DNA from: Paenisporosarcina sp049671445
GTDB taxonomy: Bacteria > Bacillota > Bacilli > Bacillales_A > Planococcaceae
Assembly (NCBI RefSeq): GCF_049671445.1
Contig: NZ_JBATUX010000021.1
Span: 1 to 64,000 of the forward strand
DNA length: 64,000 bases
Direction of reading: 5' to 3'
In this document: piece after piece, positions 41,315 through 51,202 of the stretch
Layout: each line of letters starts with the position of its first letter
Numbering within the stretch: the first letter of the stretch is position 1
Program-made: the position numbers and the translations under genes
Notes under the pieces: generated by a model
What the model was told of the DNA's origin: nothing
What the model saw: only the letters and a program-made list of their open reading frames with translations
Database searches by the model: none

Positions 41315-42419
41315 TTAGTTCATTCTTGAACGTAAATACGAATTAATAAATAAATCAATATCGCCGTCCATTACTCCTTGAACATTACCGCTTTCAGTAC
41401 TTGTGCGGTGATCTTTTACCATTGAATAAGGGTGGAAAACGTAAGAGCGAATTTGACTTCCCCATCCGATTTCTTTTTGATCGCCACGAATTTCAAGCAT
41501 TTCAGCTTCTTGTTCTTGAAGTTTTAACGCATAAAGCTTAGCTTTCAAATACGTCATTGCTTTTTCACGGTTTTTAATTTGAGAACGTTCTTGCTGACAC
41601 GTAACAACTGCGCCAGTTGGTAGATGAGTGATACGCACAGCTGAGTCAGTTGTATTAATATGCTGACCACCTGCACCGCTTGCACGATACGTATCAACTT
41701 TTAAATCTTCAGTTCGAATTTCAATCTCAATCTCATTATTGAATTCAGGAATTACTTCACAAGATACGAACGATGTATGGCGACGACCAGAAGAATCGAA
41801 AGGTGAAATACGTACTAACCGATGCACACCTTTTTCAGCTTTTAAGTAGCCATATGCATTATGACCTTTAAAACTTAACGTTACGGATTTAATGCCCGCT
41901 TCGTCTCCAGCTAAATAATCGATTGTTTCGACTTTAAAGCCACGTTTCTCACCCCAACGAGTATACATACGAAGTAGCATAGAGCCCCAGTCTTGAGACT
42001 CCGTTCCACCAGCACCAGGGTGTAATTCTAAAATGGCATTGTTTTTGTCATAAGGTTCACTCAGTAATAATTGCAATTCGAAGTCACCAAGTTTTAAAGT
42101 GAATTCCTTCATTTCTTTGCTGAGCTCTTCATGCAATTCTTCGTCTGGTTCTTCACGCAACAATTCCAATGTCATTTCTAAATTTTCTTGTGTATCAACC
42201 AACTCTTGATATTCATTCACAATTTCTTTTAAGCCATTCGCTTCGCTTATGACAACTTGAGCAGCATCCTGATCATTCCAAAAGTCGGGGTACGACATAT
42301 TTTCATCTAATTCTGCAATTCGTGCCTCTTTGTTCTCTAAGTCAAAGAGACCCCCTAAAGTCGAATAATTTTGAAGCGGTTCTGTCTAATTCATTGCGTA
42401 CATCTGATAATTCCATCAT
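41315..42419 (-). CDS. prfB: Peptide chain release factor 2, with programmed +1 frameshift
   Basis: Joined product of 367 residues: 25 codons from the ATG at 42419 to the CTT at 42347-42345, then a shift into the +1 frame for the rest. RF2 signatures are the stop-codon tripeptide region SPFDSSGRR and the peptidyl-transfer motif GAGGQHINTTDSAVR. It reads UGA and UAA. Two ATGs start the frame; the first follows GGAGGAATTTAGTA. It begins 18 bases after secA's stop codon on the same strand. It is autoregulated by RF2 level through the frameshift. Confidence 0.97.
42341..42358 (-). promoter_or_regulatory. RF2 programmed frameshift site
   Basis: On the minus strand TTTAGGGGGTCTCTTTGAC: the Shine-Dalgarno-like AGGGGG lies three bases before the slip codon CTT, followed by an in-frame TGA (42344-42342) and C. 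This is the canonical prfB arrangement. Confidence 0.97.
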
Positions 42420-42437
42420 TACTAAATTCCTCCGTTA

Positions 42438-44948
42438 TCATTCAACAGCACCGTGACAATTTTTGAATTTCTTGCCACTGCCACAAGGACAGGCTTCATT
42501 TCTTCCAACTGTAGCTTGTGCGCGTACTGGTTTTTTCTTAACAGGTCCACCCTCTTCTTTCGGGTTCACAGCTTGACCTTTTGCTACTTCCTCACGTTGA
42601 AGGTTGTTGCGTATTTCTGCCTTCATTGCATATTTCGCTACATCTTCTTGGACAGATTCGACCATTGCTTCAAACATAGCAAACCCTTCGTTTTGGTATT
42701 CACGAAGTGGATCAATTTGTCCATATGCACGTAAATGAATTCCTTGTCGAAGTTGATCCATTGCATCGATATGATCAATCCATTTCGAGTCAATAGAGCG
42801 TAGTAATACAACTTTTTCAAATTCACGCATACGTTCAGGAGTCATTTCTGCTTCTTTTTCATCATAGCGTTTGTACACTAATGTTTTCACATACTCAGTA
42901 ATTTCTTCAGACGTTTTACCTTCTAATTCAGCCCGTGAAATCGCACCTTCAGATAATAAATTCGCATGAATTGTATCTTCAAGTCCTTTATAGTTCCACT
43001 CGGCTTGTTTATCAGACGATGTGTGTGCAGCAACAGTACGTTCGATTACTTCATCGATCATCGTTTCTACAAGTCCACGCATATTGTCTGTATCTAATAC
43101 TTCTAAACGTTCTTTATAAATAATTTCACGTTGTTGACGTAAAACATCATCGTATTGTAACAAACGTTTACGTGCATCGAAGTTATTACCTTCGACACGT
43201 TTTTGAGCCGATTCTACTGCTTTTGTAACCATTTTAGATTGAATTGGTTGTGTATCGTCCATTCCTAAACGAGTCATCATAGCACGCATATTATCAGATC
43301 CAAAACGGCGCATTAAATCGTCTTCCATTGATAGGTAGAATTGTGTGATACCAGGATCCCCTTGACGTCCAGAACGACCTCGAAGCTGATTATCAATACG
43401 GCGTGATTCATGACGTTCAGTACCGATAACGGCTAAACCGCCTACTTCAATAACACCTTCGCCGAGTTTAATGTCAGTACCACGCCCGGCCATGTTCGTT
43501 GCAATGGTTACCGAACCTTTGTGACCTGCAGTCGAGATAATTTCAGCCTCGCGCTCATGATTTTTCGCATTTAACACATTATGTTGAATTCCGTGTTTTG
43601 TTAATAATGTTGAGATGATTTCAGAAGTTTCAATAGCAACAGTACCTACAAGAACTGGTTGCCCAACTTTATTTCTCTCCGCAATTTCAGCCGCTACTGC
43701 TTTATATTTACCTTCCATAGAAGCATAAATTAAGTCTGCACGGTCTTCACGCCCAATTTCGCGATTGGTTGGAATGACAATTACATTCATATTGTAAATA
43801 TTACGGAATTCTTCTTCTTCCGTTTTTGCAGTACCCGTCATCCCAGAAAGTTTATCGTACATTCTGAAATAGTTTTGGAACGTAATAGTAGCCATCGTCA
43901 TAGATTCATTTTGAATCTCTAGACCCTCTTTTGCTTCAATAGCTTGATGAAGTCCATCTGAATAGCGACGACCTTTCATTAAACGACCAGTGAATGAGTC
44001 AACAATGACCACATCCCCTTCTTGAACCACATAATCCACATCATTATGCATACTTGCATGCGCTTTTAATGATTGGTTAATCGCATGATTTAAACGGACA
44101 TGTGTTAAATCGAATAAGTTATCAATACCAAACGCTTTTTCAACTCTTTCAATTCCTGCTTCAGTCAGAACTACACCTTTTGTAGATTCATCGTACGAAT
44201 AGTCATCTTCTTTTCGAAGAGCTTTCACAAGTGCATTTGATTGCTTGTAAAGTTGAGCAGATTTAGCTGCTTGTCCAGAAATGATTAATGGTGTACGTGC
44301 TTCATCAATTAAAATCGAGTCAACTTCATCGATTACAGCATAGTAAAGCGGACGTTGTACGTGTTCCTCTTTATATAACACCATGTTATCGCGTAAATAA
44401 TCGAATCCTAGTTCGTTGTTCGTCGAATACGTAATATCCGCTGCATAAGCTTCACGTTTTTCATCTTTATTTAAACTGTTTAAATTTAAACCTACTGTTA
44501 AGCCTAAGAAATTATACAATTTGCCCATTTCTTCAGCATCACGACTTGCTAAATATTCATTGACCGTCACTACATGGACGCCTTTACCAGTAATTGCGTT
44601 CAAATAAACCGGCAATGTAGATGTTAAAGTTTTACCTTCACCAGTTTTCATTTCAGCAATATTACCTTCATGAAGTGCTGCCGCACCCGTAATTTGAACA
44701 CGGAAAGGGTACATTCCAAAAACACGTCTTGAAGCTTCTCGTACAACAGCAAATGCTTCTACTTGTAGGTCTTCCAATACAGTCCCACTTGCAAAACGTT
44801 CTTTAAATTCATCTGTTTTCGCACGTAATTGATCGTCAGTTAAAGCTTCTGTTTCGTTTGCTAACGCTTCAACTTGATCTGTAATTTTTTCTAATCTTTT
44901 TAAATCTCTCTTATTTAAGTCAAATACTTTATTTAATACTCCAAGCAT
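42438..44948 (-). CDS. secA: SecA: protein translocase ATPase
   Basis: An 836-residue motor of the Sec pathway. Features in order: Walker A GEGKTLTS at about 100, DEVDSILIDEARTPL (motif II), the preprotein cross-linking region, TNMAGRGTDI and QLRGRSGRQGDPG, helical wing/scaffold, and a C-terminal zinc site CPCGSGKKFKNCHG that binds SecB or lipids. Length and motifs are those of a normal SecA1. Start ATG follows GGGAAGTG. It forms a unit with prfB, as in B. subtilis. Confidence 0.98.
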   Translation of the reverse strand: MLGVLNKVFDLNKRDLKRLEKITDQVEALANETEALTDDQLRAKTDEFKERFASGTVLEDLQVEAFAVVREASRRVFGMYPFRVQITGAAALHEGNIAEMKTGEGKTLTSTLPVYLNAITGKGVHVVTVNEYLASRDAEEMGKLYNFLGLTVGLNLNSLNKDEKREAYAADITYSTNNELGFDYLRDNMVLYKEEHVQRPLYYAVIDEVDSILIDEARTPLIISGQAAKSAQLYKQSNALVKALRKEDDYSYDESTKGVVLTEAGIERVEKAFGIDNLFDLTHVRLNHAINQSLKAHASMHNDVDYVVQEGDVVIVDSFTGRLMKGRRYSDGLHQAIEAKEGLEIQNESMTMATITFQNYFRMYDKLSGMTGTAKTEEEEFRNIYNMNVIVIPTNREIGREDRADLIYASMEGKYKAVAAEIAERNKVGQPVLVGTVAIETSEIISTLLTKHGIQHNVLNAKNHEREAEIISTAGHKGSVTIATNMAGRGTDIKLGEGVIEVGGLAVIGTERHESRRIDNQLRGRSGRQGDPGITQFYLSMEDDLMRRFGSDNMRAMMTRLGMDDTQPIQSKMVTKAVESAQKRVEGNNFDARKRLLQYDDVLRQQREIIYKERLEVLDTDNMRGLVETMIDEVIERTVAAHTSSDKQAEWNYKGLEDTIHANLLSEGAISRAELEGKTSEEITEYVKTLVYKRYDEKEAEMTPERMREFEKVVLLRSIDSKWIDHIDAMDQLRQGIHLRAYGQIDPLREYQNEGFAMFEAMVESVQEDVAKYAMKAEIRNNLQREEVAKGQAVNPKEEGGPVKKKPVRAQATVGRNEACPCGSGKKFKNCHGAVE

Positions 44949-44979
44949 TTAAATTCACTTCCCATTTAGTCTAAGGTTT

Positions 44980-45008
44980 ATTTTAACACTGCTACTAAAG
45001 GGGTGCAA
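44980..45008 (-). promoter_or_regulatory. Candidate sigma-A promoter of secA-prfB
   Basis: Minus strand TTGCAC (45008-45003), a 17-base spacer and TAAAAT (44985-44980), 32 bases before the secA start codon. Confidence 0.6.
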
Positions 45009-45023
45009 ATAACGGACTTGTAC

Positions 45024-47411
45024 TTACAAGGTTGTGTCGTTATTTAAAAACTGATGCAATTGCCCTTTATTAAGTGGTTTACTGTAATAAAAACCTTGAA
45101 TAATATCTGTTTCCATTGCTGTGAGGAGTTCCAGTTGTTTCACTGTCTCAACCCCTTCTGCAACAATATTAAATCCTAAATTATGTGATAAGTCTATCAC
45201 CGATTTAACAATTGCTTGAACTCTTTTATCATTTTCCATTTGCTGTACAAAAGTTTGATCGATTTTCACACGATTAATCGGGAGTATTCGCAAATAATTT
45301 AATGAAGAATACCCTGTACCAAAATCGTCTAGAGCGATGGAAATGCCCATTTTCTTTATATTATGGAGAGTTTGGAGAACATCATCTCCTCCGTCAATAA
45401 ATAATGACTCGGTTATTTCAATTTCAATAAGACTGGGATTTACTTGATATTTCTTCAACAGTGTTTTCAGACGATGAATAAAGTCAATTTCTCTAAGCTG
45501 TAATGCACTAACATTGATGGCGACAGATGATACGTGTGGAAACTGATGTTGAATTTCTTTAATTTCACGAACTGCCGTTTCAATTACCCAGTCTCCAATT
45601 ACTTGAATAAGACCTGATTTCTCTGCAATAGGAATAAATTCAACCGGAGATATCATCCCCCATTCAGGATGGCGCCAACGCAATAACGCTTCCAAACTTT
45701 CTGTCCTATTTGTTTTCAGGTTGAATTGGGGCTGATACACGAGTGTAAAGTGATTGAATTTTATTGCTTCACGCAATCCTTGTTCAAACATATGTTGTTT
45801 TTCAAACTCTTCTTTCATTTCATAATTAAAATAAAGTATTCTATTTCTGCCCGCTTCTTTCGCTTTATATAAAGCCGTATCAGCGTTTACTAATAATTGC
45901 TCACTTGAGTCAGCATCAGTTGGAAAAAGGGAAACGCCCATAGAAGGGGTAACGAATACAGCTTGTTTATTTAAGTAAAATGCTTTTGAAAATGCATGGT
46001 GCACATTCGTAAGAGTCGTTCTTAGTAAAGGAAAGTTTTCCTTTTTAGAATGCAAAAGCACAATAAACTCGTCCCCGCCAAATCGGCCGAAATAACTATC
46101 CTCTGGTAATAAATGTTGAATTCGTTCTGCCACTTGAATTAAGAGGGCATCTCCATATGAATAACCTTTCGAATCATTAATTTGTTTGAAATGATCTAAA
46201 TCTAAGAAAGCAACAGCAATTATATGGTCTTGATTCATTTCCTCAATCCATTTTACGAGTTGAAATTGAACGGAAGAGCGATTTGGCAAGCTTGTTAGCG
46301 GGTCGAATTTAGCTTGAAAATCCATTTCTTCTACTTGTATGTTTAACAATTTACCCATTTGCTCAATTGATTGTGCGATTTCTCCAATCTCATCTTTACT
46401 ATCAATATTCATTTCAGACACTAAGTTACCTTGTTCCATTTGTCGAACATGTTTCACAATAGTTGGTAAATCTTTCAACATATAACGCAAAAGTATAGAC
46501 AAAATGATTAATAATAATAAAGCAGCAAGAATCCAGGACAAACCAATCGTATAAACAAAATCGTGAAGAGAATCGGTAACCATATAGTCAGGCACATAAC
46601 TCACAAGTTGCCAACCTGTCCCTTTAATTTCACGGACTTCAGCATAGAAGTTCCCTTTAGAAGTACTAACTAAAGTGGTAACATCATCCGAAAGATTGAG
46701 ATCTTTTATTTCAGACCAAATATTATCTACATCATACAAAATCTGTCCTTGTTCAGTTAATAAAACATGTTTGTGATTGTTAATTTCATAGGGTGCAATT
46801 AATTCAGGGATTGTATCTAAATGCATATCTAAACCAAAATACCCGAGTCGTTTGCCATCTTTTTCAATGGGCTTGATCACACTGACTGTATACTTTTTAG
46901 TTGAGTAATCAATATACAAATCTGAAAAAGATAAGTCTTTTGCTGCTCCTGCTTTAGCTGTCCAAGGTCGTTTTTGAATGTCATACGCTTCATCCGTTAC
47001 ATATCCATGATCAGCAATTAAAAAATTGGGTTCCAGTAGAGCAATCCACACAAGACCTAAACCTTCCGTGCTTTCTTGAACTCGAGTCATAAGTTGATTG
47101 ACTTTGTCATAGCTAGCAGAAGACTTAACAGATTTTCGCTCGACTGGTGATTCTAAAAATTCTCTGACATCTTCTAGTTCACCAAGTTGCTCAGCAATTC
47201 CTCTTTTACTGTTTAACAATGTATAAATTTCCTGTGCAACTACTTCATTTTCTAGCCCTAATTCCTCTTCCATTTGTTTTTCAAATAAATTCTTTTGATA
47301 AGTATATGAAATACCTGCGATTACAAAAAGAATTGAAATGACGACGGCACTCATTGCTAATAAAACCTTGCCTCGAAAACCAAGTTTGCCCCAAAGCCGT
47401 AGTTTCGACAT
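45024..47411 (-). CDS. dCache-HAMP-GGDEF-EAL cyclic-di-GMP signalling protein
   Basis: A 795-residue membrane sensor: helix 1 (about 16-36), an extracytoplasmic dCache-type sensor (about 40-275), helix 2 (about 288-310), HAMP (about 310-365), GGDEF (about 375-530) with the intact RFGGDEF motif, and EAL (about 545-790) with EALLRW, NVSALQL, DDFGTGYSSL, KIDQTFV and AEGVET. Both catalytic motifs look intact, so cyclase, phosphodiesterase or ligand-switched activity is possible. It is inserted between secA and hpf relative to B. subtilis and is a single-gene unit. ATG at 47411 with AAAAGGGGAGGGAATTGG upstream. Confidence 0.92.
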   Translation of the reverse strand: MSKLRLWGKLGFRGKVLLAMSAVVISILFVIAGISYTYQKNLFEKQMEEELGLENEVVAQEIYTLLNSKRGIAEQLGELEDVREFLESPVERKSVKSSASYDKVNQLMTRVQESTEGLGLVWIALLEPNFLIADHGYVTDEAYDIQKRPWTAKAGAAKDLSFSDLYIDYSTKKYTVSVIKPIEKDGKRLGYFGLDMHLDTIPELIAPYEINNHKHVLLTEQGQILYDVDNIWSEIKDLNLSDDVTTLVSTSKGNFYAEVREIKGTGWQLVSYVPDYMVTDSLHDFVYTIGLSWILAALLLLIILSILLRYMLKDLPTIVKHVRQMEQGNLVSEMNIDSKDEIGEIAQSIEQMGKLLNIQVEEMDFQAKFDPLTSLPNRSSVQFQLVKWIEEMNQDHIIAVAFLDLDHFKQINDSKGYSYGDALLIQVAERIQHLLPEDSYFGRFGGDEFIVLLHSKKENFPLLRTTLTNVHHAFSKAFYLNKQAVFVTPSMGVSLFPTDADSSEQLLVNADTALYKAKEAGRNRILYFNYEMKEEFEKQHMFEQGLREAIKFNHFTLVYQPQFNLKTNRTESLEALLRWRHPEWGMISPVEFIPIAEKSGLIQVIGDWVIETAVREIKEIQHQFPHVSSVAINVSALQLREIDFIHRLKTLLKKYQVNPSLIEIEITESLFIDGGDDVLQTLHNIKKMGISIALDDFGTGYSSLNYLRILPINRVKIDQTFVQQMENDKRVQAIVKSVIDLSHNLGFNIVAEGVETVKQLELLTAMETDIIQGFYYSKPLNKGQLHQFLNNDTTL

Positions 47412-47537
47412 CCAATTCCCTCCCCTTTTGAAACGGAATTATGTATTCTTTTTATCTACTGAGTTAATTTCATAATTCATAAAACCGGATGTAAACACGA
47501 ACATTCTTAAAATGGAGATTATGTCGATTTACGTTAC

Positions 47538-47700
47538 GGGCGGACGCTTTCCGCGGATGGTCCGTGTGCCTCCTCGATGAATGAAAAACCTATGCTCCTG
47601 CGGTTACTCGTCGCAAACGAATTGTGCCCAATTCGTTCACTCCGCTCTCTGCGGGGTCACACCTGGACACACTTTTCCCGTCTTAGTCGCCGTCCTTCAC
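47538..47700 (+). repeat. GC-rich interspersed repeat, copy 2, with nested module
   Basis: Same blocks as copy 3: GGCGGACGCTTTCCGCGG, GTGTGCCTCCTCG, CTCTGCGGGGTCACAC, GGACACACTTTTCCCG and a final GTCGCCGTCCTTCAC. Inserted between the second and third blocks is a module, GCTCCTGCGGTTACTCGTCG plus CAAA (47594-47617), followed by a palindrome AACGAATT/AATTCGTT (to 47637). It lies in the 503-base gap between the GGDEF gene and the hpf terminator, which is otherwise featureless. Confidence 0.8.
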
Positions 47701-47873
47701 TTCAATCAAATTACCGAAACTCTTAACAAATTCAAAGGAATACATTTCACATAATCGTGTATCATTCATCAAAAGGCATTTATCAAATTAACTCTATTTA
47801 ATTATTCGCTTTAATCGAGTGAATTCCTGCTTTATCGACAAATACAAAGGTGAATTTTTCATTAAAAAAAAAA

Positions 47874-47907
47874 AAAAGAAAGCCCACAAAAATGGGCTTT
47901 CTTTTTA
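47874..47907 (-). terminator. Terminator of hpf
   Basis: AAAGAAAGCCCA paired across six bases, followed by a run of 13 T on the minus strand. Confidence 0.9.
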
Positions 47908-47914
47908 CGTTTAT

Positions 47915-48475
47915 TTAGTTTGTTTCAATTAATCCGTACTTGCCATCTTTACGTTTGTAAACGATATGTGTTCCATCAGATTCAGCATCAGTGAATACGA
48001 AGAAATTATGTCCAAGCATATCCATTTGTAAAACGGCTTCTTCTTGATCCATTGGCTTCAATTCAAATTGTTTAGTACGAACAATATGAATTTCTTCTTC
48101 ATTATCATCGTGTTGTGTTGTTTGTTCTGGTGTTTGCACGTTAGCAAAATATGCGCCTACGCCTTCACGTTCACGGAACTTACGATTTACTTTCGTTTTA
48201 TATTTACGAATTTGACGCTCTAATTTATCGACGATTAAATCGACTGCTGCATACATATCATTATGTCTTTCTTCAGCACGAAGCGTTAAATTCTTCATCG
48301 GAATCGTAACTTCGACTTTCGTTTGACTGTCGTTATATACCTTTAAATTGACATTTGCGTTCGCTTGGATTTCTTCGTTGAAATAGCGTTCAACTTTATT
48401 GATTTTGCTTTCAACGTGTTCGCGAATCGCAGGAGTTACCTCAACGTTTTCACCGCGGATATTATAATTTAACAT
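47915..48475 (-). CDS. hpf: Long-form ribosome hibernation promoting factor
   Basis: A 186-residue protein with an N-terminal S30AE/YfiA domain (about 2-98: RGENVEVTPAIREHVESKI, ERHNDMYAAVDLIVDKLERQ) that blocks the ribosomal decoding site, a linker, and the C-terminal domain (about 126-184: EIHIVRTKQFELKPMDQEEAVLQMDMLGHNFFVF) that pairs ribosomes into 100S dimers. The ATG follows AAAGGAGGAG. It lies beside secA, as does yvyD in B. subtilis. Overlapping candidate sigma-B and sigma-H promoters lie upstream. Confidence 0.96.
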   Translation of the reverse strand: MLNYNIRGENVEVTPAIREHVESKINKVERYFNEEIQANANVNLKVYNDSQTKVEVTIPMKNLTLRAEERHNDMYAAVDLIVDKLERQIRKYKTKVNRKFREREGVGAYFANVQTPEQTTQHDDNEEEIHIVRTKQFELKPMDQEEAVLQMDMLGHNFFVFTDAESDGTHIVYKRKDGKYGLIETN

Positions 48476-48511
48476 GTAAACTCCTCCTTTAATTAAGGCT
48501 ATGTTAACCTT

Positions 48512-48546
48512 ATTCTACTTATCCCCTAATAACTCCTGCAACAAAC
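48512..48546 (-). promoter_or_regulatory. Candidate sigma-B and sigma-H promoters of hpf
   Basis: On the minus strand GTTTGT (48546-48541), 14 bases, GGGGAT (48526-48521) resembles sigma-B sites. AGGAGTT (48537-48531), then GAAT (48515-48512) after about 15 bases resembles sigma-H sites. B. subtilis yvyD is known to respond to both factors. Confidence 0.5.
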
Positions 48547-48594
48547 CAAAAATAAATTAGAAATTTGTCGAATGTAGTCATTTCCCTTAAGTTT

Positions 48595-49215
48595 TTATGC
48601 ACGAATTAGCGTCAATGCATTGACAGAACTTGCTCCTGCTTTTTTCAAAACGTAGGCTGCATGGTGCAGTGTAGTGCCAGTTGTATACAAATCATCGATT
48701 AATAAAATATGTTGTTTTTGAACATCCTGCGTAACCGTGAAAAGTAATTCTGAAGAAACTCGTTCTTTTTTCGATTTTCCGACTTGTGAATGATTTAATG
48801 TTTTGGACAAAACATGATGATAAGAAACATTTGCAGCAATTAGTAATTCATCAACTTGTGAAAAAGTCCGAGCGACTAACATGTCTGGATGCAGAGGAAT
48901 GGGAACAATTTTCTCTTTAACTTTAAGTAACGGCAGAAAATCCGCTCTAAATATGTTTGCCAGTTCCACATCTAATTGAAATTTATATTGCTGATAAACC
49001 TGTTTCATCCAGTCGTTGTAGCTGTAAATTGAAGTAACGGAATCGAGTGTACCCTCGTAAACAGTTCCTATCCATTCATTTCTCCAATTTCTTTCTTCAG
49101 CTTTTTCGAATTTATTTAAACATTTTTCGCAAACTAACTGCGGTGATTTAATTAAGAGTAGTTTCCGCCATGAAGCAATTTCTAGAAATGAGACAGAACA
49201 AATCAAGCACTTCAT
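48595..49215 (-). CDS. comFC: ComFC-like phosphoribosyltransferase-fold competence protein
   Basis: A 206-residue protein with an N-terminal zinc-binding segment (CLICSVSFLE and CEKCLNKFE) and a type-I PRTase domain with the PRPP motif ILLIDDLYTTGTTLHHA near the C terminus. ComFC interacts with ComFA during uptake of transforming DNA in Gram-positive bacteria. The start overlaps the comFA stop by four bases. No comFB lies between them. Confidence 0.92.
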   Translation of the reverse strand: MKCLICSVSFLEIASWRKLLLIKSPQLVCEKCLNKFEKAEERNWRNEWIGTVYEGTLDSVTSIYSYNDWMKQVYQQYKFQLDVELANIFRADFLPLLKVKEKIVPIPLHPDMLVARTFSQVDELLIAANVSYHHVLSKTLNHSQVGKSKKERVSSELLFTVTQDVQKQHILLIDDLYTTGTTLHHAAYVLKKAGASSVNALTLIRA

Positions 49216-50564
49216 AAAAGTTCTCGATTGGTATTATGTTCTTCAATCGTTGTTTTTGCCTTATCCATTTCTAGAGAAATTCCATGATGAAAAAACACTA
49301 AATCTCCACTCGGAAAATCTACAGATCGACCAACACGCCCACTTATTTGGATTAATGCGCTGCTTGTAAAAATCTGTTCATCTGCTCCCACAACTGCTAC
49401 TTGGACATTAGGAATAGTAATCCCTCGTTCAAGTATGGTCGTAGTAAGTAAACCACATACTTGATTTCGGCGTAATTTTAGGACCTTTTCTTTCCTTTCA
49501 GAATCCTCCGCATGAACCGCTAAGATGTCTACATGAATGTGCTGAAATAATGGTAATGCCCGTTCCATTAAGTCAATCGTTGGGAAAAAAATTAAAAATG
49601 GTTGGTCACTTTGTAAACGTTGCAGTGTCCAATTAGCTAACTTTTGGGGAAGTTTATCTTTATACATATGCTTCTTGTAGTTCCATAAACCAACGAAGCG
49701 TGGTACAGGCAAAGGAAACCCATGAAAACGCTGTGAAATGAGAGAAATATTATCTGTTTGCTGCAATAGCTCTTCAGAAGGAGTTGCGGTAATGGTATGA
49801 ACAACCGCATGTTTGTATTTTGCTTTTTGAACAGCAAATTGTAGGGACTTGTCCACTGTATAAGGAAAAGCATCTGCTTCATCCACGAATACGACATCAA
49901 ATGCTTCTTCAAAACGCAATAATTGGTGCGTAGTTGCAAGAATCAATTGACCAAAGTTCGATTGTTCAGGAGACCCACCATACAAAGCATGCATAATAGT
50001 TTTCGGGAAAACTTGTTGAAACCTTGGAGCAAGTTCCAACACAACGTCTGTTCTGGGAGTCGTTACACACACACGGAGTCCTCTCTGCAAAGCATCAAAT
50101 ATCGAAGGAAATAATAATTCTGTTTTACCAGCTCCGCATACAGCGTAAATTAAATGCCGCTGATTTCGTTGAACACTTAAAAGTAATTCTTTTGAAGCTT
50201 TTGCTTGTAGTGAGGTTAAGGTTCCAGACCATCTAAAACAGTGATTCGCCTGTTTGACTACGGATGGACCAGTCCATGTAATTAACTCGCTACAACTACT
50301 TATTCTGCCCATCTGAATACATTGTCTGCAATACAAACAAGAACCGTTACATTTTGCACATTGAAATACGGTCAGTTGCTGATTTCCGCAACGACGACAA
50401 GTTGCACTTTTCGTTTTTTTACTATTGGAATTTTGATTAGACTGAATGCCTGAGTGGGGGGTTATAAATCCTTTTTGAATAAATTCTTCAATTACGGCTA
50501 AAGGAAATGGGGTTTGTTCCTTCAACCAAATTCGACCAGTTAAAAAAGCTTGTACTTCTTCCAT
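49212..50564 (-). CDS. comFA: ComFA: competence DNA-translocation ATPase
   Basis: A 450-residue DEAD-type helicase/translocase. An N-terminal zinc finger (CRRCGN, CAKC and CLYCRQC, about 55-85) is followed by Walker A AVCGAGKTE, Walker B VFVDEADAFP, motif III ITATPS and motif VI QISGRVGRS. It powers uptake of transforming single-stranded DNA across the membrane. The ATG at 50564 is preceded by GGAGGA at seven bases; an ATG two codons earlier is too close to that site. It is paired with comFC, as usual. Confidence 0.93.
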   Translation of the reverse strand: MEEVQAFLTGRIWLKEQTPFPLAVIEEFIQKGFITPHSGIQSNQNSNSKKTKSATCRRCGNQQLTVFQCAKCNGSCLYCRQCIQMGRISSCSELITWTGPSVVKQANHCFRWSGTLTSLQAKASKELLLSVQRNQRHLIYAVCGAGKTELLFPSIFDALQRGLRVCVTTPRTDVVLELAPRFQQVFPKTIMHALYGGSPEQSNFGQLILATTHQLLRFEEAFDVVFVDEADAFPYTVDKSLQFAVQKAKYKHAVVHTITATPSEELLQQTDNISLISQRFHGFPLPVPRFVGLWNYKKHMYKDKLPQKLANWTLQRLQSDQPFLIFFPTIDLMERALPLFQHIHVDILAVHAEDSERKEKVLKLRRNQVCGLLTTTILERGITIPNVQVAVVGADEQIFTSSALIQISGRVGRSVDFPSGDLVFFHHGISLEMDKAKTTIEEHNTNRELL

Positions 50565-50783
50565 GAGCATTCCTCCGTTTCGGGATTGTACTCATTCCTA
50601 TTTAATTAATAGTACCGAAGAAAAACGGAAAGCGCTAGATTACCTTTTAAAAAACCTCGCTTTGCAAGTGGCCTCTGAAAAGTATACTTAGTTTATCAAA
50701 GTCACCCTATCTCGAAATATCGAGATAGGGTAGCTTTTCCTTAATAATGGATCTTTTAATACGATTTAGTCGATTTTCGTTCC

Positions 50784-50955
50784 AGGCGGACGCTTTCCGC
50801 GGGTGGTCCGTGTGCCTCCTCGTTCGCTTTGCTCTCTGCGGGGTCACACTTGGACACACTTTTCCCGCTGGAAAGATATTGGACGAACTGTCATTCGTCC
50901 AATATCTTTGCGACGAGTAACCGCAGGAGCAGATTTTTTTCGCCGCCTTTCACTC
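50784..50955 (+). repeat. GC-rich interspersed repeat, copy 3, with nested module in opposite orientation
   Basis: Blocks as in copy 2. The nested module is here placed after TTTTCCCGCTGG and reversed: 50872-50930 reads, on the minus strand, GCTCCTGCGGTTACTCGTCG plus CAAA followed by a palindrome of about 15 base pairs (GATATTGGACGAA paired). The 638-base gap 50565-51202 holds this repeat, one hairpin at 50704-50732 (CACCCTATCTCG paired) and the terminator below; nothing else is evident. Confidence 0.8.
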
Positions 50956-51084
50956 CAATCATCTACTCAATTTAAAATGAACAGTATTTAGGTCTATGCT
51001 TTTTTATAATAAAAGTACTTAATTATTATGTGACATTATACAAGGAGCCACATCCAGAATAAAAAGCCTAATGAAGGAAACAAA

Positions 51085-51130
51085 AAAAGGCGAAATTTCG
51101 TTCAAAATCGAACGAAATTTCGCCTTTTCT
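51085..51130 (-). terminator. Terminator on the minus strand
   Basis: AAAAGGCGAAATTTCGTTC paired across six bases, followed by TTTTTTTG on the minus strand, for the lipoprotein gene at 51203. The plus strand also has TTTTCTTT, so it may work both ways. Confidence 0.8.
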
Positions 51131-51202
51131 TTATCTAAACTAACTCTCAATTTACTCCACGAGTTCTTCAGTGCCGTCCTTCGCTAGAAGTTTTTTAACT
51201 AT

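Noticed and set aside
42299..42419. Frameshift mutation making prfB a pseudogene
   Set aside because: The break coincides exactly with the AGGGGG...CTTTGAC programmed frameshift site of RF2.
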